Assembly (NCBI GenBank): GCA_933228675.1
Contig: OW121740.1
Location: 131,595,799 to 131,659,798 of the forward strand
DNA from: Stomorhina lunata
Lineage: Eukaryota > Arthropoda > Insecta > Diptera > Rhiniidae
Length of the DNA: 64,000 bases
Direction of reading: 5' to 3'
Positions 35,869 through 48,302 of this stretch are shown here, piece by piece; position 1 is the stretch's first letter; every line of letters begins with the position of its first letter. The notes beneath the pieces were generated by a model. It made no database searches. It was not told where the DNA came from and worked only from the letters and a program-made list of their open reading frames with translations. The position numbers were made by a program, and so were the translations under genes.

Positions 35869-37846
35869 GGGTGCAACTTATTTTGAGAAAGTGAGAAATT
35901 GTACATTTCTGGAGGGAGTTACCCGCCAGAAATGTTCTACGTAACATAAAAACATAATGTGCAAATTTTTTCAAAATTGCATAAGGGCAACACTTGCCTC
36001 ATCCGCCCACAAAGTGTTAAACATTTTTGTAGGAGGAAAAATGGGAGTGTTTTCGGTTTTGTACAAGTTTTAACCACATTAAATTAAATTATTAAAAAAA
36101 ATACTGGAATATAAAAGAGAACTAATGTTGCTTTATTTTAAGTCATCAAAATTAAAAATCCATAAATTAGTTTCGGAGTTATTGCAATTTTCCCTGAAAA
36201 TTCGTGTGCTTGACGGCACGCCTTATTATATACAGCAAAAAGAATTACTTAAGGATAAGTAAATTCCAAAGTAAGACATGATTTACAATTCTATGAAATG
36301 TAAATACTAAATATTCGAGTTTTGTCAAGATATAACCGAATTTACTTATTTTTTTTTTCATATTAGAAAATTATACTTTTTCCTTAGGCCGGTTTCAAAA
36401 ATCACATCTTAATTTTTTGAAAATTTTGTTCAACGAATATTATAAATAATAAATTTTCTTCCTGGTATTATAAAACAAACAAATGGGAGAATAAAACAGA
36501 AAAAAATAGGTCGAAGTCTTAAACCGTTTCGCCGTACGTGCGATTTGAAATCGTAAAATTTCGCGAAAATAAGATTTTTTTGTAATAGAGTACATCGTTA
36601 CTTTAATATAGAAACGCCATAAGTCGTTTTTCATTCAAACCGCTTCTAAAAACTTTATCTAATATAATTTTATAAAAATTATTTAATTTTAAAAAACATA
36701 GTTATATCATTAAGTTTTTTAGAGAATTTAGTAAAAAAAAACTGCGTATTTTCTATATATCTTCAAAACTTAAGATTTTATTTAGTTTTTTTTCCCTCTC
36801 CTGTAATGTAAGAAAAATATTAGTTAGGGCTTTTCTATATTAAAATAACGATATGCTTGTTAAATTGTAAAAATGTTCAAAATTATTAAAAGTAATAACC
36901 TTAGACTACATAGAATGTACACAGCATTGTTTGTTATTATTGGAAAATTTAAACACCTTCTTTTCTAAGATCAAAGGTCAAAATTTAGAGTTTTTTTCAT
37001 TTTCTATTAGAAAGTGACTTAATATTAAAAATTTATAACTAAATGTTGTTCAAAATGCAAAAATGTATTAATTTCTATTAATATTATGTCTTTTTATTTA
37101 AAATGTATATTAACCCTAAACAGAGATGGAGACTACAGTGACCTACATTTTTTTTAATACATTTAGAAAAAAAATTGGGCTTAATTTGTCCCTATGTCTG
37201 TTAAGGGTTAATATACATTTTTAATAAAAAGACTTAATGTTAGTTTAAAGTAAAAAATTTGATAAAAAAAATTCTTAATATTCCGTCATTTTCCTATAGA
37301 AGCTTAAAAAACAAATTTTGACCTTTGACATTGGATAAGAAAAGGTTAAACTATATAGAATGTTGACATTCTAAATAGTCTAAGGAAAAATTTTCACTAT
37401 TACTCTTAATAATGTTGAACATTTGTACAATTTAACATTAAATTATTACAAAAAATTCACATTTTCGTGAAATTTTACGATTTTAAATCGCAGGTACGGC
37501 GAAATAGCTCAAGATTTCGACCTCTTCATTTTCTCCCATTTGTTTGTTTTATGATACAGGAAAGCAAATTTATTATTTGTAATATTTGTTAAACACAATT
37601 TTCCAAAAATTAAGGAAAATTAATAAATAAATAATTTAATTCTAAATTTATAAAATTTGGCAAAACCGAAAATACTCCCATTTTATCCCACACCAAAAAG
37701 TTTAACACTATGTGGGCTGATGCGGCACATGTTTCCCTTATGTAAATTTGAAAAAAATGTGCACAGCATGTTTTCGTATTACGTACCACAATTATAGGGG
37801 GTGTTACGGGGTTAAATTTCGCACTATCGTAAAATAAGGAGCACCC
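35869..37846. mobile_element. 2-kb foldback element, copy X
   Basis: The ends GGGTGC and GCACCC are flanked by TA. The outer arms match: AAGTGAGAAATT at 35889 and its counterpart AATTTCGCACT at 37814. Inner pairs include GTTTCGCCGTACGTGCGATT (36526) with TTTAAATCGCAGGTACGGCG (37482), and TATATTAACCCTAA (37108) with TTAAGGGTTAATATACAT (37200). The whole element therefore folds on itself around 37150. No transposase is encoded. A partial relative is at 42470-43605. Confidence 0.82.
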
Positions 37847-38041
37847 TAATGTATATATTTCATATTTATTTAACTGTATTTGTTAACACTTCACCACAAT
37901 ACGTAGAAAGGGTATTTTGGGTTTGTGATCATGTTTGTAACGCATTTAAATATCAGTATACCGATCGACTCAAAGTCGTGTCGATTTAACAATGTCTGTC
38001 CTGTAGATCCTTTTTTGGAAGATAAGTTTACGAAATTACAT
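37847..38041. repeat. Dispersed-repeat fragment
   Basis: Holds GTAGAAAGGGTATTTTGGGT, ATACCGATCGACTCAAAGTC and AATGTCTGTCC, the same order as in the repeats at 28.4 kb. Repeat copy B inserted into it. Confidence 0.6.
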
Positions 38042-39321
38042 CCCAGCAAAACTTTGGTAATGGCAAGTACTCTGATAACTGGTTACCTTGTAACGACTAC
38101 AACATACCATCCGAATAAATAATAAGTTATTACAGAAGTACTTATTTGTAATTAAGATGGTAATTTAAACTGAATGGCCCCGGTTCAAATCCCACCAAGG
38201 GCAACAATTTTTTTTAGTTTTTTTTTTTATTAAAAGAGTCTTTTTAAATGATTTTTGAATTTTAAGAACTTAAATATTATCTTCTGTAAAAAAAATTTGT
38301 AAAACTAAGTCACGTTAATGAAAAAATACCATCATGAGTCAATTTTGATTATCTAGGGGATATTGAATACCAAACACGATTCTAATTGGTCTTAACTTGG
38401 TAAGCCCAACTTATCTGGGTCATCCTTCATCTCAACTGTGGACAAACACCTCCTCATGGTATCACCCGGGGAGCTAGTTTAACACCCATTAATATTGTGA
38501 GTTAACATATTCCGAGAGTTGTCCCATAAGATCGGTAAAAATGGGTTAGGATTACGGGCTAGTAACCCTCTCTTGAAAAAAAAAAAATACAATGAAGAGG
38601 ATAAAATTAGAATTGAAATGTCCCACTACCTAATGTTAGAGGAGGATGTCCGAAACTTCGAAAGAAAGACCAAAAAAAATTGGAGAATATTCGCACAAGA
38701 TCGAAATCCATGGAATTCTAAAATATGCTCGGACTTTGACCTTAACAGGTTGTAACATTAAAGTAAGTAAGAGTCAATCTTATGTAAAAACTTATACAAA
38801 AAAGAAGATTTAAATTGTTTAAGTTTTAAAATAATTTTAAAAAAGTTTTAAAATAATTACAAAAAATCGTATAAAAATATTTTTCCAAAAATTACAACAA
38901 AGCAAAAAAAAAGCAGGGAAAAACAAAGTTATTTTCACATGATTTTGGATGTAAAAATAAAAATTGTTTATATTAATTATAAGCTGCTAAGTTTTCAACA
39001 TATGAAGTAGCTCAGTGGAAGAATCTCTGCCTAGCAGTCGGAGGGTCTGGGTTCGAGCCCCCCATGGGATCATAAAAAAAATTTTGTATTTCGTTTAAAA
39101 ATATATGTTTTTAATAAAACAACAACAAAAAAGTTGTTGCTGTTGTTGTTGTTGCTTTCAAATTGCTTACCCAAGTCATTACTTTCCTGCAATTGGTAAG
39201 TACTTGCCTCCAATGACATCCCCATGTTAATGTAATGACTTAAACAGCGAATGAGTAACTAGTTCGTGTTCAATAGTTTAACTGTTTAACTCATTATTTG
39301 GTAATGAAAAGTTTTACTGGG
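38042..39321. mobile_element. 1.3-kb inverted-repeat element, copy B
   Basis: Near-identical to copies A and C, from CCCAGCAAAACTTTGG to AAGTTTTACTGGG. It has a roughly 30-bp internal deletion near 38673, which accidentally opens a 78-codon frame; this is not a gene. The tRNA-like segment is at 39000-39072, with one extra C after the B-box. Confidence 0.88.
39000..39072 (+). promoter_or_regulatory. tRNA-like Pol III promoter inside repeat B
   Basis: Same segment as at 26604-26673 with A-box TAGCTCAGTGG and B-box GGTTCGAGCC unchanged. Confidence 0.75.
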
Positions 39322-39354
39322 ATCATATAGAACTAATTATTTACTATGTAAATT

Positions 39355-40062
39355 ATTAAACCCTTCATTACCATAGGTGGAAAGGGTGTTATAAGTTTGT
39401 GCTGATTTATGTAATGCATAGAAGTCTTTGTCTTAGACCCATCTTTTAGTATACCAATAGGTTTAGAATCACTTTCCGTCCGTCCGTCTGGCTGGACCAC
39501 CATGTAAACCATTTAATCAAAGTAAAGGTTCCAATTCTAAAGATAATTTGATGAAACTTGGCACAGATTAATTTTTTGAAAGTGGGACCATGACTATTGA
39601 AATTCGTCAAAATCGATCCATTATTTATAGTACCTTCCATAGGTCCCACTTTCCGGAATTGATGTTTTGGCCACAAATATCAATATTTTTTTATGAAATT
39701 TAAAACAAATACTTCTTATATAAATCAAAATCACTGTACAAAATTTCGTTGAAATCGGTGTACATTTGACCATAGCTCCCATAAAAACTCTTTTGTCAAA
39801 ACGCACTTATTTGAACAAAAATCACAAAAAAAAAATTTGTAAAAACTGTCATCAATATGTCAAATATCGAGATAATCGGCCCACATTTGACCCAAATGAC
39901 GAAAACAGTTTAAATATGTAAGTTTTGAAAAAATGATTGTATGTTGGCAAAATTTAGCAAATATTTGTCTTTTTACAGAAAAAGAACACCTTTGACCTTA
40001 ATGGTGAAGGGTATCGTATGGTCGGGCTTGACCAACTATAGCACTTTCATATTTGTTTATTA
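39355..40062. repeat. Dispersed repeat, reversed copy
   Basis: This is the most complete copy of the family, read right to left: GGTGAAGGGTATCGTATGGT near 40003 is one end, and CCATAGGTGGAAAGGG near 39372 is the other. The internal phrases GGAATTGATGTTTTGGCC and CCGTCCGTCCGTCTGG match the copies at 1-292 and 34.7-34.9 kb. Confidence 0.8.
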
Positions 40063-40867
40063 TATATTAATTTTATCATAATCAGTCCACCTTTGATCCT
40101 AACTCTCATATAAGACTAAGAAGGAAACAATTGAAATCTATATTAAATTTTTGTATGATAAGAAAATTTATGATAATTTAACTGTTGACAATCGGTCCAC
40201 ATTTGACATACAACAGTGAAGGCTATCATATAGACGGACTTGACCGACTGATAAATAGTCGGTTTATTTTCATTTTATTTTCATTAATTGAAAAGTTAAA
40301 CAACACTTACATTAATTTTAATATTCATTTAACTAATTATTTTTTCGTTTCATTATTAATATTTATGTAAATGTTAATACATATGCGGTTAAATATGAAT
40401 TTCATATGTTCAATTATTGTGTGATGATTTTTTATTATTAATTTTCCGTTTTTTTTTTTACTTAATTAAATATGAAAATAAATTCAATATAATTAATTTG
40501 AAAATACCACAAATTGCCTTAAACAATTAAAAATACACATAATTAACCATTTTCATGTAACTTTACACATACTCGCTCATACTTAAATACATACAATTGG
40601 GTCGAAAGTTACTTTGTGAGTGGGTGGTTTTAAAAAAATTTAAATAACTCAAAAACTTTTAAAAGGTTAGTTCAGTAACCATCTTTTATATAATATTAGA
40701 AAAGTATTCAAGTTTAAGTTATCAAAGTTATCTGGAACGACATAGTTCAATTATGTATATATGACATTAATTATGAAATTAATTATGACAACTTGAATTT
40801 TGGAAGCGTTCGATGATTTTCATATACATTACGGTGCATATTACATTACATAACAAATAAACATCTT
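40063..40867. other. Intergenic, no gene seen
   Basis: It holds a further partial dispersed-repeat piece up to about 40255 (AATCGGTCCACATTTGACAT) and then plain AT-rich DNA. Confidence 0.45.
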
Positions 40868-42447
40868 TTAAAAAGTGCAAGGCCGTGACTATATGGGTCC
40901 TATTCTACTATCAAATTGTAGTAAAACCCTATATTCAGCTTGTAAAAGTTAGTGACCGTTTTATTTTTATGACCCTCCAAAGTTTCCCAATATTAGCATG
41001 ATGCCTAAAAAAGGTGTCATCAGTTTTTACCAAATAGCTAATAGTCTCTTAAAAATATCGCTTAACTATGTTCGGCAAAAATATAGCCAAGAGTATGGCG
41101 AATATTTCTAGCAAAAATTTTATGATATAAATGTATTTTATCTTAAAATTTTAAAAAAAAAAAGTTAAAGAAAAATTTTTTTGTTTTTAATTTTTTGATC
41201 ATAACTTTTTGGAAATCCTGATTTTTCCTACACTATATTTGGGAAAATTGTAGCCACAGTAAAGCTTAACAACTTTTGTGAACACACTAATATAATTTGA
41301 ACGTGTTTGGATACCAAAAATAGGTCATAAAGACTCCCGTGTGCCAAAAAATTTATATTTTTAACTAAAATTTTATAATTAGCAATATCTCGAAAACGTC
41401 CTTTTGCGAAAAAGAACTTCTTTGTTGTGGAAAATAAATCTCTGAAGTTATAGAAAAAATGTCTGTTCTTCTTTGTTTCTGATTCCTGTAAAAAGATGGC
41501 GCTATTTTTAGGTTACATACGGAAATCGCATTTTTAATAACAAAAACTAAAAAATATGATTTAACAATGTACCGCAACTTTGTTCAGGAGTATTTGGTCT
41601 AATTTTTCGAAAAAGATCCAAATAAAATGTATTTGATACAATTGTAAGAAAAATGGCAATACCGCCTTACGGTAATTTGTTGCAACATTTTTAGATACTG
41701 TCAAAAACTTTCAAAAGAGATGTCCGTGATGAAGTTTCGACAAAAAATAGGGAATCTAGATTCAAAAGTAGTCAATAGTACACCGAATCTGACACTTTTT
41801 TTTATAGGATTTAATTTAAATTTCAATATGTTAATTGCATTTAAAGCAACTGGAATAATATGTGATTAAAAAATCATCTCTTATACCACTTGAAACATTT
41901 TAACCGTCAAACAATTCTATCAAACAACAATTTTCAACATTTTTTACGTACTTAAATTTGAGTAAAACATTTAATTTTGTTCCCACAAGGGAGTCTATAT
42001 AACCTATTTTTGGTATCTAGACACGTTCAGATTATATTGGTGTGTTCACAAAAGTTATTTAGCTTTGCTATGGCTACAATTTTCCCAAAAATAGTGTAGG
42101 AAAAATCAGGATTTCCAAAAAGTTATGATCAAAAAATTAAAAACAAAAAAAATTTTCTTTAGCTTTTTTAAAAAAGGTCTAAGATAAAATATATTTTTAT
42201 ATTAAAATTTTAGCAAAAGATATTCGCCATACTCTTCGCTACATTTTTGCTGAACAAAGCTAAGCGAAATTTTTAAGTGTTGATTAGCTATTTGGTAAAA
42301 AGTGATGACACCTTTTTTAGGCATCATGATAATATTGGGAAACTTTGGAGCCTAAAACGGTCACTAACTTGGCCAAACTGAGTATAGGGTTTTTCTACAT
42401 TTTGATAGTAGAATAGAACCTATATAGTCACGACATTGCACTTTTTT
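40868..42447. mobile_element. Non-autonomous element with ~480-bp inverted ends
   Basis: The left arm (40868 to about 41345) and right arm (about 41985 to 42447) are inverted copies. Matching pairs include AAAAGTGCAAGGCCGTGACT with AGTCACGACATTGCACTTTT; AAGGTGTCATCAG with TGATGACACCTT; GAGTATGGCGAATAT with ATATTCGCCATACTC; and TTTTTGGAAATCCTGATTTT with AAAATCAGGATTTCCAAAAA. The 640-bp centre has no transposase; a 70-codon frame there is not recognisable. A CACTGTTGTGCAGTG tail to the right (to about 42465) probably belongs to it, because the fragment at 22.2 kb has it too. Confidence 0.85.
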
Positions 42448-42469
42448 CACTGTTGTGCAGTGTTATATC

Positions 42470-43605
42470 ACGAAAGTGCGGAATTGAATTGGGAGTATTT
42501 TCGGTTTTGCTCAAATTTTAACCACTTAGAATTAAATTATTTAAAAAATACTGGAATATAAAAGAGAACTAAAGTAGCTTTATTTTAAGTAATTAAAATA
42601 AAAAATCCATTAAGTAGTTTCGGATTTATTGCAGTTTTCCCCGAAAATTCGTTTTTTTTTTTTGACGACACGCCTAAGAATATGCAGCCAAAAAATTTAC
42701 TTAAGGATAAGTAAATTTCCAAGTAAGATATGATTTATAATTTTATTACATGTAAGTACTAGTTTCGTTAAAATAAAACTGAATTAACTCAGTTTTTTTC
42801 ATATAAGAAAAGTATACTTTACTTTTTACTTAAAATCATTTTTTTATTTTTTGAACATTTTGTTTAACAAATATACAAAAAAAAAAAATTAGCTTTCCGG
42901 TATCATAAAACAGACTAATGGAAAAGTAAAATACAAAAAAATTAGGTTTATATCTTTAAGCGTTTCGCCGTACCTGCGATTTGAAAACATATAATTTCGC
43001 GAAAATGTGAATTTTTTGTAATGATTTGAGTATATGCTTGTTAAATTCTACAAATGTTCAGCATTAATAAAAGTAATAGTGAATATTTTTATCAGACTAT
43101 ATAGAATGTACATGGATTATTTTTAATATTGGAAAAGTTTAACGCTTTCCTCCCAGGGAACAAAGGTCAAAATTTACAGTTTTTTTTTAATTTTTTTTTT
43201 TTTTAATTACGGGTTATTATGCACTAAATTTTTTGTAAAATGCTAAAATATATTAATTTTTATAAATATTAAATCTTTTGATTAAAATATACATATATAT
43301 TAACCCTAAACAGACATGGGGACTAAAATGACTCAAGTTTTTTATGATATTTGAATTTTATTTTGCGCCTTAATGTATTAAAATTTTTAGTCATTTCATA
43401 AGCTCATTTTAGGGTCATTTTAGTCCTCATGTCTGTAAATTTGGTAATAAATTCTTTATATTAGGTTATTTTCATATAGAAAATAAAAAAAAAAATTAAA
43501 TTCTAACCTTTGACAACTTGAGCACAGCTTGTTTTTATGTTACGCAGAACATTTCTTGGGGAAGTTAGCGTTTCATTTCGAACTTTCGTTAAATAAGGTC
43601 CACCC
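42470..43605. mobile_element. Foldback element, copy Y (partial)
   Basis: It matches copy X (35869-37846) in order: GGGAGTATTTTCGGTTTTG, AATACTGGAATATAAAAGAG, GACGACACGCCTAA, CTTAAGGATAAGTAAATT, CGTTTCGCCGTACCTGCGAT and TATATTAACCCTAAACAGA. It ends with GGTCCACCCTTATG. About 180 bp near the left end and much of the right arm are missing. The long-TIR element ends right at its left edge. Confidence 0.75.
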
Positions 43606-44833
43606 TTATGTATATATTCTAAGTTCTTATGAAATTCTATCAGAAACCTCGCTACCAAAGATTCTTACTCTTCTCACGTCAATCTGTTAGATCACATATA
43701 TTTTGGTCGATTGGACAGAAGAAAATTCGTTCTTCTGTCTTACAGTGAGTGAGTTCCACATACGTAGAATTCATCCCCCAGAAGTTTTTCCCAGGGACCG
43801 TTAAAATTATGACATTTATAATAAAAATCAAAATATGTATACATAATTGTTATTTTACGATTTTAAATAATTGTTATTATCTGGTTATAATTTTTTTGTC
43901 AGGATCTGATTTTTATCTTCTTTGGCAAAATTATTATATTCTAAGTTTTTTTTTCTGTAAAAAATATTTGTCAAATGAGAAATGCAAAAATAACAAAATC
44001 AATACAGATTTACAAACGATCAAATTTTAAATCATATATCGTCATGTAAAATGTAACAAACCAGAAGTAACTTGAAAGATGAAGTTCCGCACATACTACA
44101 TATACATATGTATCTACTTACATTGGTCTCAATAAAACTTAATTTGTTAATTAATTTAATTAATTTTAAGCCATTTTACTCAAATTTTAAGCCAATTTAT
44201 TCAATTATTCATAATTCAAAGATATAGTTCGTACAATAAGAATTTTGTATTAAAAATTTCCTTAATAAGTTTGTTATAACTTAATTTTTCTTTTATGAAT
44301 TAGGGTGTAACAATTTAAATTAACGGACAATTGTTCGTTTAGAACTTTTATAAACTTGTCGGTTATAAACTTGTTTTTATAAAGTTACAGCACAGAATTC
44401 CTTTTCTTCATATGTTAAATACATAATGTAATTCCTATAACATTAAAGCTTTATACTTTCCACTATTTACATTTTGTCGCCTTAAGATATGCTACGCTTT
44501 TTGTGATTAACGTTTTATCAGCTGAAACAAAACAAAGTTGCTTACATTATGTTAAAATACTGGTTTATATTTTACTAACAGGAATGCTATAAAATTTTAA
44601 CATTTTCTGTTAGCTTTTGCTAAAGGTTTATGTTAAACTTTTAACATATTTTTCCGTTATTTTTGAATGTTACTTTAATGATAAAATTTTCAATTATTTA
44701 AGCATTTAAAATAGATATTTCATAAAAAACAATCAGCCTAACCACAGAACAAATTTTAAAGTCGACTTTTCTATTTTTTTGTACCATAAGAAATTTTAAA
44801 AATAAGTCTTAATAAATATTTTTAAACAAATAC
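43606..44833. other. Intergenic, no gene seen
   Basis: AT-rich. A 93-codon frame at 43749-44030 is low in complexity, rich in F, I, N and Y, and has no motif. Nothing else found. Confidence 0.45.
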
Positions 44834-45927
44834 ATTCAATTGAAATTGAGAATATTCAATTGAAATTGAGAAATTTTCAATTGAAATTGAGAATTTTCAA
44901 TTGAAAATGAGAAATTTTCAATTGAAATTGAGAATTTTCATTTGAAATTGAAAAATTTTCAATTGAAATTGAGAATTTTCAATTAAAAATGAGAAATTTT
45001 CAATTAAAATTGAGAAAACCCTAATTGGAAATGAGAAACATTCAGTTCAAATTGAGAAATTGGGAATTTTTGAATTGAAATTGAGAAAAGCCCAATTGAA
45101 AATGAGAAATTTTCAATTGAAATTGAGAATTTTTAAATCGAAATTGAGAATTTTTCAATTGAAATTGAGAAAAGCACAATTGAAAATGAGGTTGAATTTT
45201 TTAATTGAAATTGAGAAGTTTTCAATTGAAAATGAGAATTTTTCAATTGAAAGTGAGAAATTTTCAATTGAAATTGAGAAATTTTCAATTGAAATTGAGA
45301 AATTTTAAATTTAAATTGAGAATTTTTCAATAGAAATTGAGAACACCCCAAGTGGAATTTCAACCTCATTTTCAATTTAGGTTTTCTCAATTTCAATTCT
45401 AAAATTCTCAATTTCAATTAAAAATTTCTCATTTTAAATTGAAAATTTCTCATTATCAATTGAAAATTTCTAATTTTCATTTGAAAATTTCTCAATTCCA
45501 ATTGAAAATTTCTCAATTTCAATTAAAAAAACCAACCTCATTTTCAATTGAGCTTTTCTCAATTTCAATTGAAAAATTCTCAATTTAAATTTACAAATTC
45601 TCAATTTCAATTGAAAATTTCTCATTTCCAATTGGGATTTTCTCAATTTCAATTTACAAATTCTCATTTTCAATTGAAAAATTCTCAATTTCAATTGAAA
45701 GTTTCTCAATTTAAATTGAAAATTTCTCATTTTCAACTGAAAATTCTCAATTTCAATTGAATATTTCTCAATTTCAATTGAAAAGTCTCAATTTCAATTG
45801 AAAATTTCTCAATTTCAATTGAAAATTCTCAATTCCAATTGAATATTTCTCAATTTCAATTGAAAATTCTCAATTTCAATTGAAAATTTCTCAATTCAAT
45901 TTGAAAATTTCTCAATTACAATTGAAA
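44834..45927. repeat. Satellite array that reverses orientation
   Basis: Left half: units of about 20 bp based on AATTGAAATTGAGAATTTTC. At about 45335-45370 the orientation flips, and the right half is made of the reverse complement (TTTCTCAATTTCAATTGAAA). Rare variants pair across the centre: AAAATGAGGTTG at 45182 with CAACCTCATTTT at 45533, and GAGAAAAGCCCAATTGAAAA at 45083 with CCAATTGGGATTTTCTC at 45626. So it is one large inverted duplication, not two separate arrays. It lies about 400 bp past the 3' end of the F-box gene. Confidence 0.93.
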
Positions 45928-46321
45928 ATGGTGTAGAAATAATAAAATAAAATTTCAAAAAATTCCAAAAACAAAATATTAAGAAAATTTTGTGTTTTTT
46001 AGAGAAAACAACATATCTTATTATTTTGAATGTTTTTATAAGATTAAAAACTGTTTAAACACTCAATCAATTTACAATAAAAATGAAATTTTTGTGAAAT
46101 AATAATAAAAAACAACAACTGTTATATGATCCCAATTCTTGTTAAAGAAATTAACTTTATCTATCTCATGACTAAAAATTTTTACATCGGTATCAAAGAA
46201 AATAGTGTATTTCATTGATGCCGATTACAAATTTTTCAGAAATCTGTGAAAACTGATTTAGATTTAAAGTACAAACTGATTTTTATATAAGTTTTTAATA
46301 TTTACAATAAAAAAATTAAAT
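45928..46321. other. 3' flank of the F-box gene
   Basis: AT-rich sequence that probably contains the gene's 3' untranslated end. AATAAA-type signals are too frequent to choose one. Confidence 0.4.
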
Positions 46322-48302
46322 TTACAATAAAATATATCCTTTATCTTCTTTGTCCTTATAAATATTGGAAAATGATTTAATTTTCTCAACAGCAGTCTCA
46401 AAATTTTCCTTAAACTCTCGGATTTCTGCAAAAAAATCAAAATAAAATTTGTATCATTAACACAAAAAGTATAATATTACAGACTATACCTATCCTGTAG
46501 CCACAGACTTTAATCGATTTCAAACGCTTTGGAAATTGTCGATGATTTAGAATAAATTTTAAAAATAAATGATCATGATGCAGATAACGATTATAACGTA
46601 TCATTAGTTTTAATTTGGGATTATTAATCAATAAATTAAACCAAAAGTCTTGAGTTATTTTGAAATAACTATTTAAAGAAATGTTTATAAAAGTTAAATT
46701 AATTTTCTTGTCCTCAAATTCCATTAGCTCTTGGTCATAAATATCATAATCTATCAAATAATCATTGTACTCGTCGTAACCATCTGGTCCCTCTAGTTTT
46801 GTTATAGAGAAATGTTTCAGCGAGGGATGTTTTAAAATGATCATAATTTTTGAAAATTTAAGTTTTCTGTCTACTCTCAGGGTGAGTTTTTCCAAAGTTG
46901 TTAAACTGTACAAGTTATTAATTATCAATGATGATGGCTCGGTGATTAAGGTCTTGAGTTTGCCGCAACTTGTGGCCACATAAATGGGATGTTGAGCAAA
47001 GTTGTCATGCCATGTTAGGGATGATAAATTTCTTAAATTCCAGCCATCATTAATATCAAAAAGTTTCTTAAAATGATTTCTTTGACAATTGACCACCAAT
47101 ATCTGTTCCAGAGTATGTGAAATATTAAAGTGTTCAAATATACCAATATATTCGGTGTCCGTTATCGAAAAAGACTTCAATCTCATATCACATAAAATAG
47201 CCCTCAAATCGCGCCATATTAAACCACTACAATTCTCTAGGTTTAAGGAGTTTAGGGAGGATATAATAGCAAAGCTGCTGATTTCAAAATTTTGTAATTT
47301 CAAATACTCCAATTGTTGGCTGCTTTTTGTGAGCTTTATAAAGAAATCCTCATTTATTGAGATCTGCGACCATGATTCCAGCACCAGCCTTTTCAGATTT
47401 TTAAAGCTACTTAATATTGAGTTATTAAATTTTCTAAAAATACGTTGAGATCTAAAATAGCCTACAGTTAAATATTCACAGGAGTTTTTAAGGAACCTTT
47501 TTGTGGACATTCCCAGCATTTCATTTTCATCCTCATCTATTAAAGCAAAATTGCGTATTTTTATTATCAAACGCATCAAATTTAATTTAGTTAATATCGG
47601 ATTCAAATCGTAACACAAATCCTTGTCCACAGTATCCGAAACCTCTAATTCCAAACATTTCAATTCACTCATATTTTGTATAGTCTGAATTTTGATATCA
47701 TCTCCGATCACCAAAGTCTTTTCATTGCTATTGAAACAATTGTCCAAACATAAATTCTCCAATTTGCAGCAATTCCGACTCAAAAGTCTTAAGTCCTTAT
47801 CAGTTATAATAACATGTTGAAATCTGATTGTAGTAAGATTTATAAATCTATGTCTTATATCAAATGGAACACCAAATTCTGTGGTATTAAAAACCATAGA
47901 ATTACACTTTATCATCTCATTATTATCTTCCTCGATTTGCTTGTAGTTTGTAATTGGTGAATACAACACTAACATTTTTATGTTATTAGCTATTAATTGA
48001 AGAAAAATCTCAACTTCTTTCCGATTCAAAATGCTCTTCTCTTCTTTAAGACATTCAAAACCGATTTCCGCATTTTCTTTATTATCAACATTATCTTCAT
48101 TAGCAACATTATTTGTTAGCAACATTCCGAAATGTTGCGTTGTCTTACAGATTTCTAAATTTTTGTATTTGTTTTTCCACACAAAATCAACAATCACTTT
48201 ACGAAATCGGGAAGAAACTCTGGTTAATTTTAGCAATTCCTCTAAATTTAGATATTGGAAGAGTTCGTATAATATATCTACGTTTGAGAAAACTGTTTCC
48301 AT
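46322..48302 (-). CDS. F-box and leucine-rich-repeat protein
   Basis: Two coding exons: 48302-46490 and 46425-46322, joined across a 64-bp intron. The join keeps frame (G plus AA gives Glu) and yields about 638 codons ending in TAA. Residues about 4-50 form an F-box: NVDILYELFQYLNLEELLKL, then VSSRFRKVI and a tryptophan. The rest contains irregular leucine-rich repeats, for example KLENLCLDNC, LEYLKLQNF, LEQILVVNC and LEKLTLRVD. F-box proteins of this type usually join Skp1 and Cullin-1 in SCF ubiquitin ligases, and the repeats bind the target protein. The target is unknown. The chosen ATG directly precedes the F-box. The frame is intact and of normal complexity, in strong contrast to the surrounding repeats. 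I cannot name the Drosophila counterpart; flies have several fast-evolving genes of this class. Confidence 0.88.
46426..46489 (-). other. 64-bp intron of the F-box gene
   Basis: Donor G/GTATAG at 46490/46489 and acceptor TTTTTTTGCAG ending at 46426. Without splicing, the frame would run 17 codons into the intron with a hydrophobic tail and then stop. With splicing, 34 more hydrophilic codons are added (EIREFKENFETAVEK and onward). Confidence 0.8.

Noticed and set aside
38519..38755. 78-codon frame with charged residues
   Set aside because: It lies in repeat copy B and exists only because of a small deletion; copies A and C break it.
45060..45760. Long repetitive open frames on both strands (QLKLR and FSIEIE patterns)
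   Set aside because: The unit length of the satellite is close to a multiple of three, so it stays open by chance on both strands.
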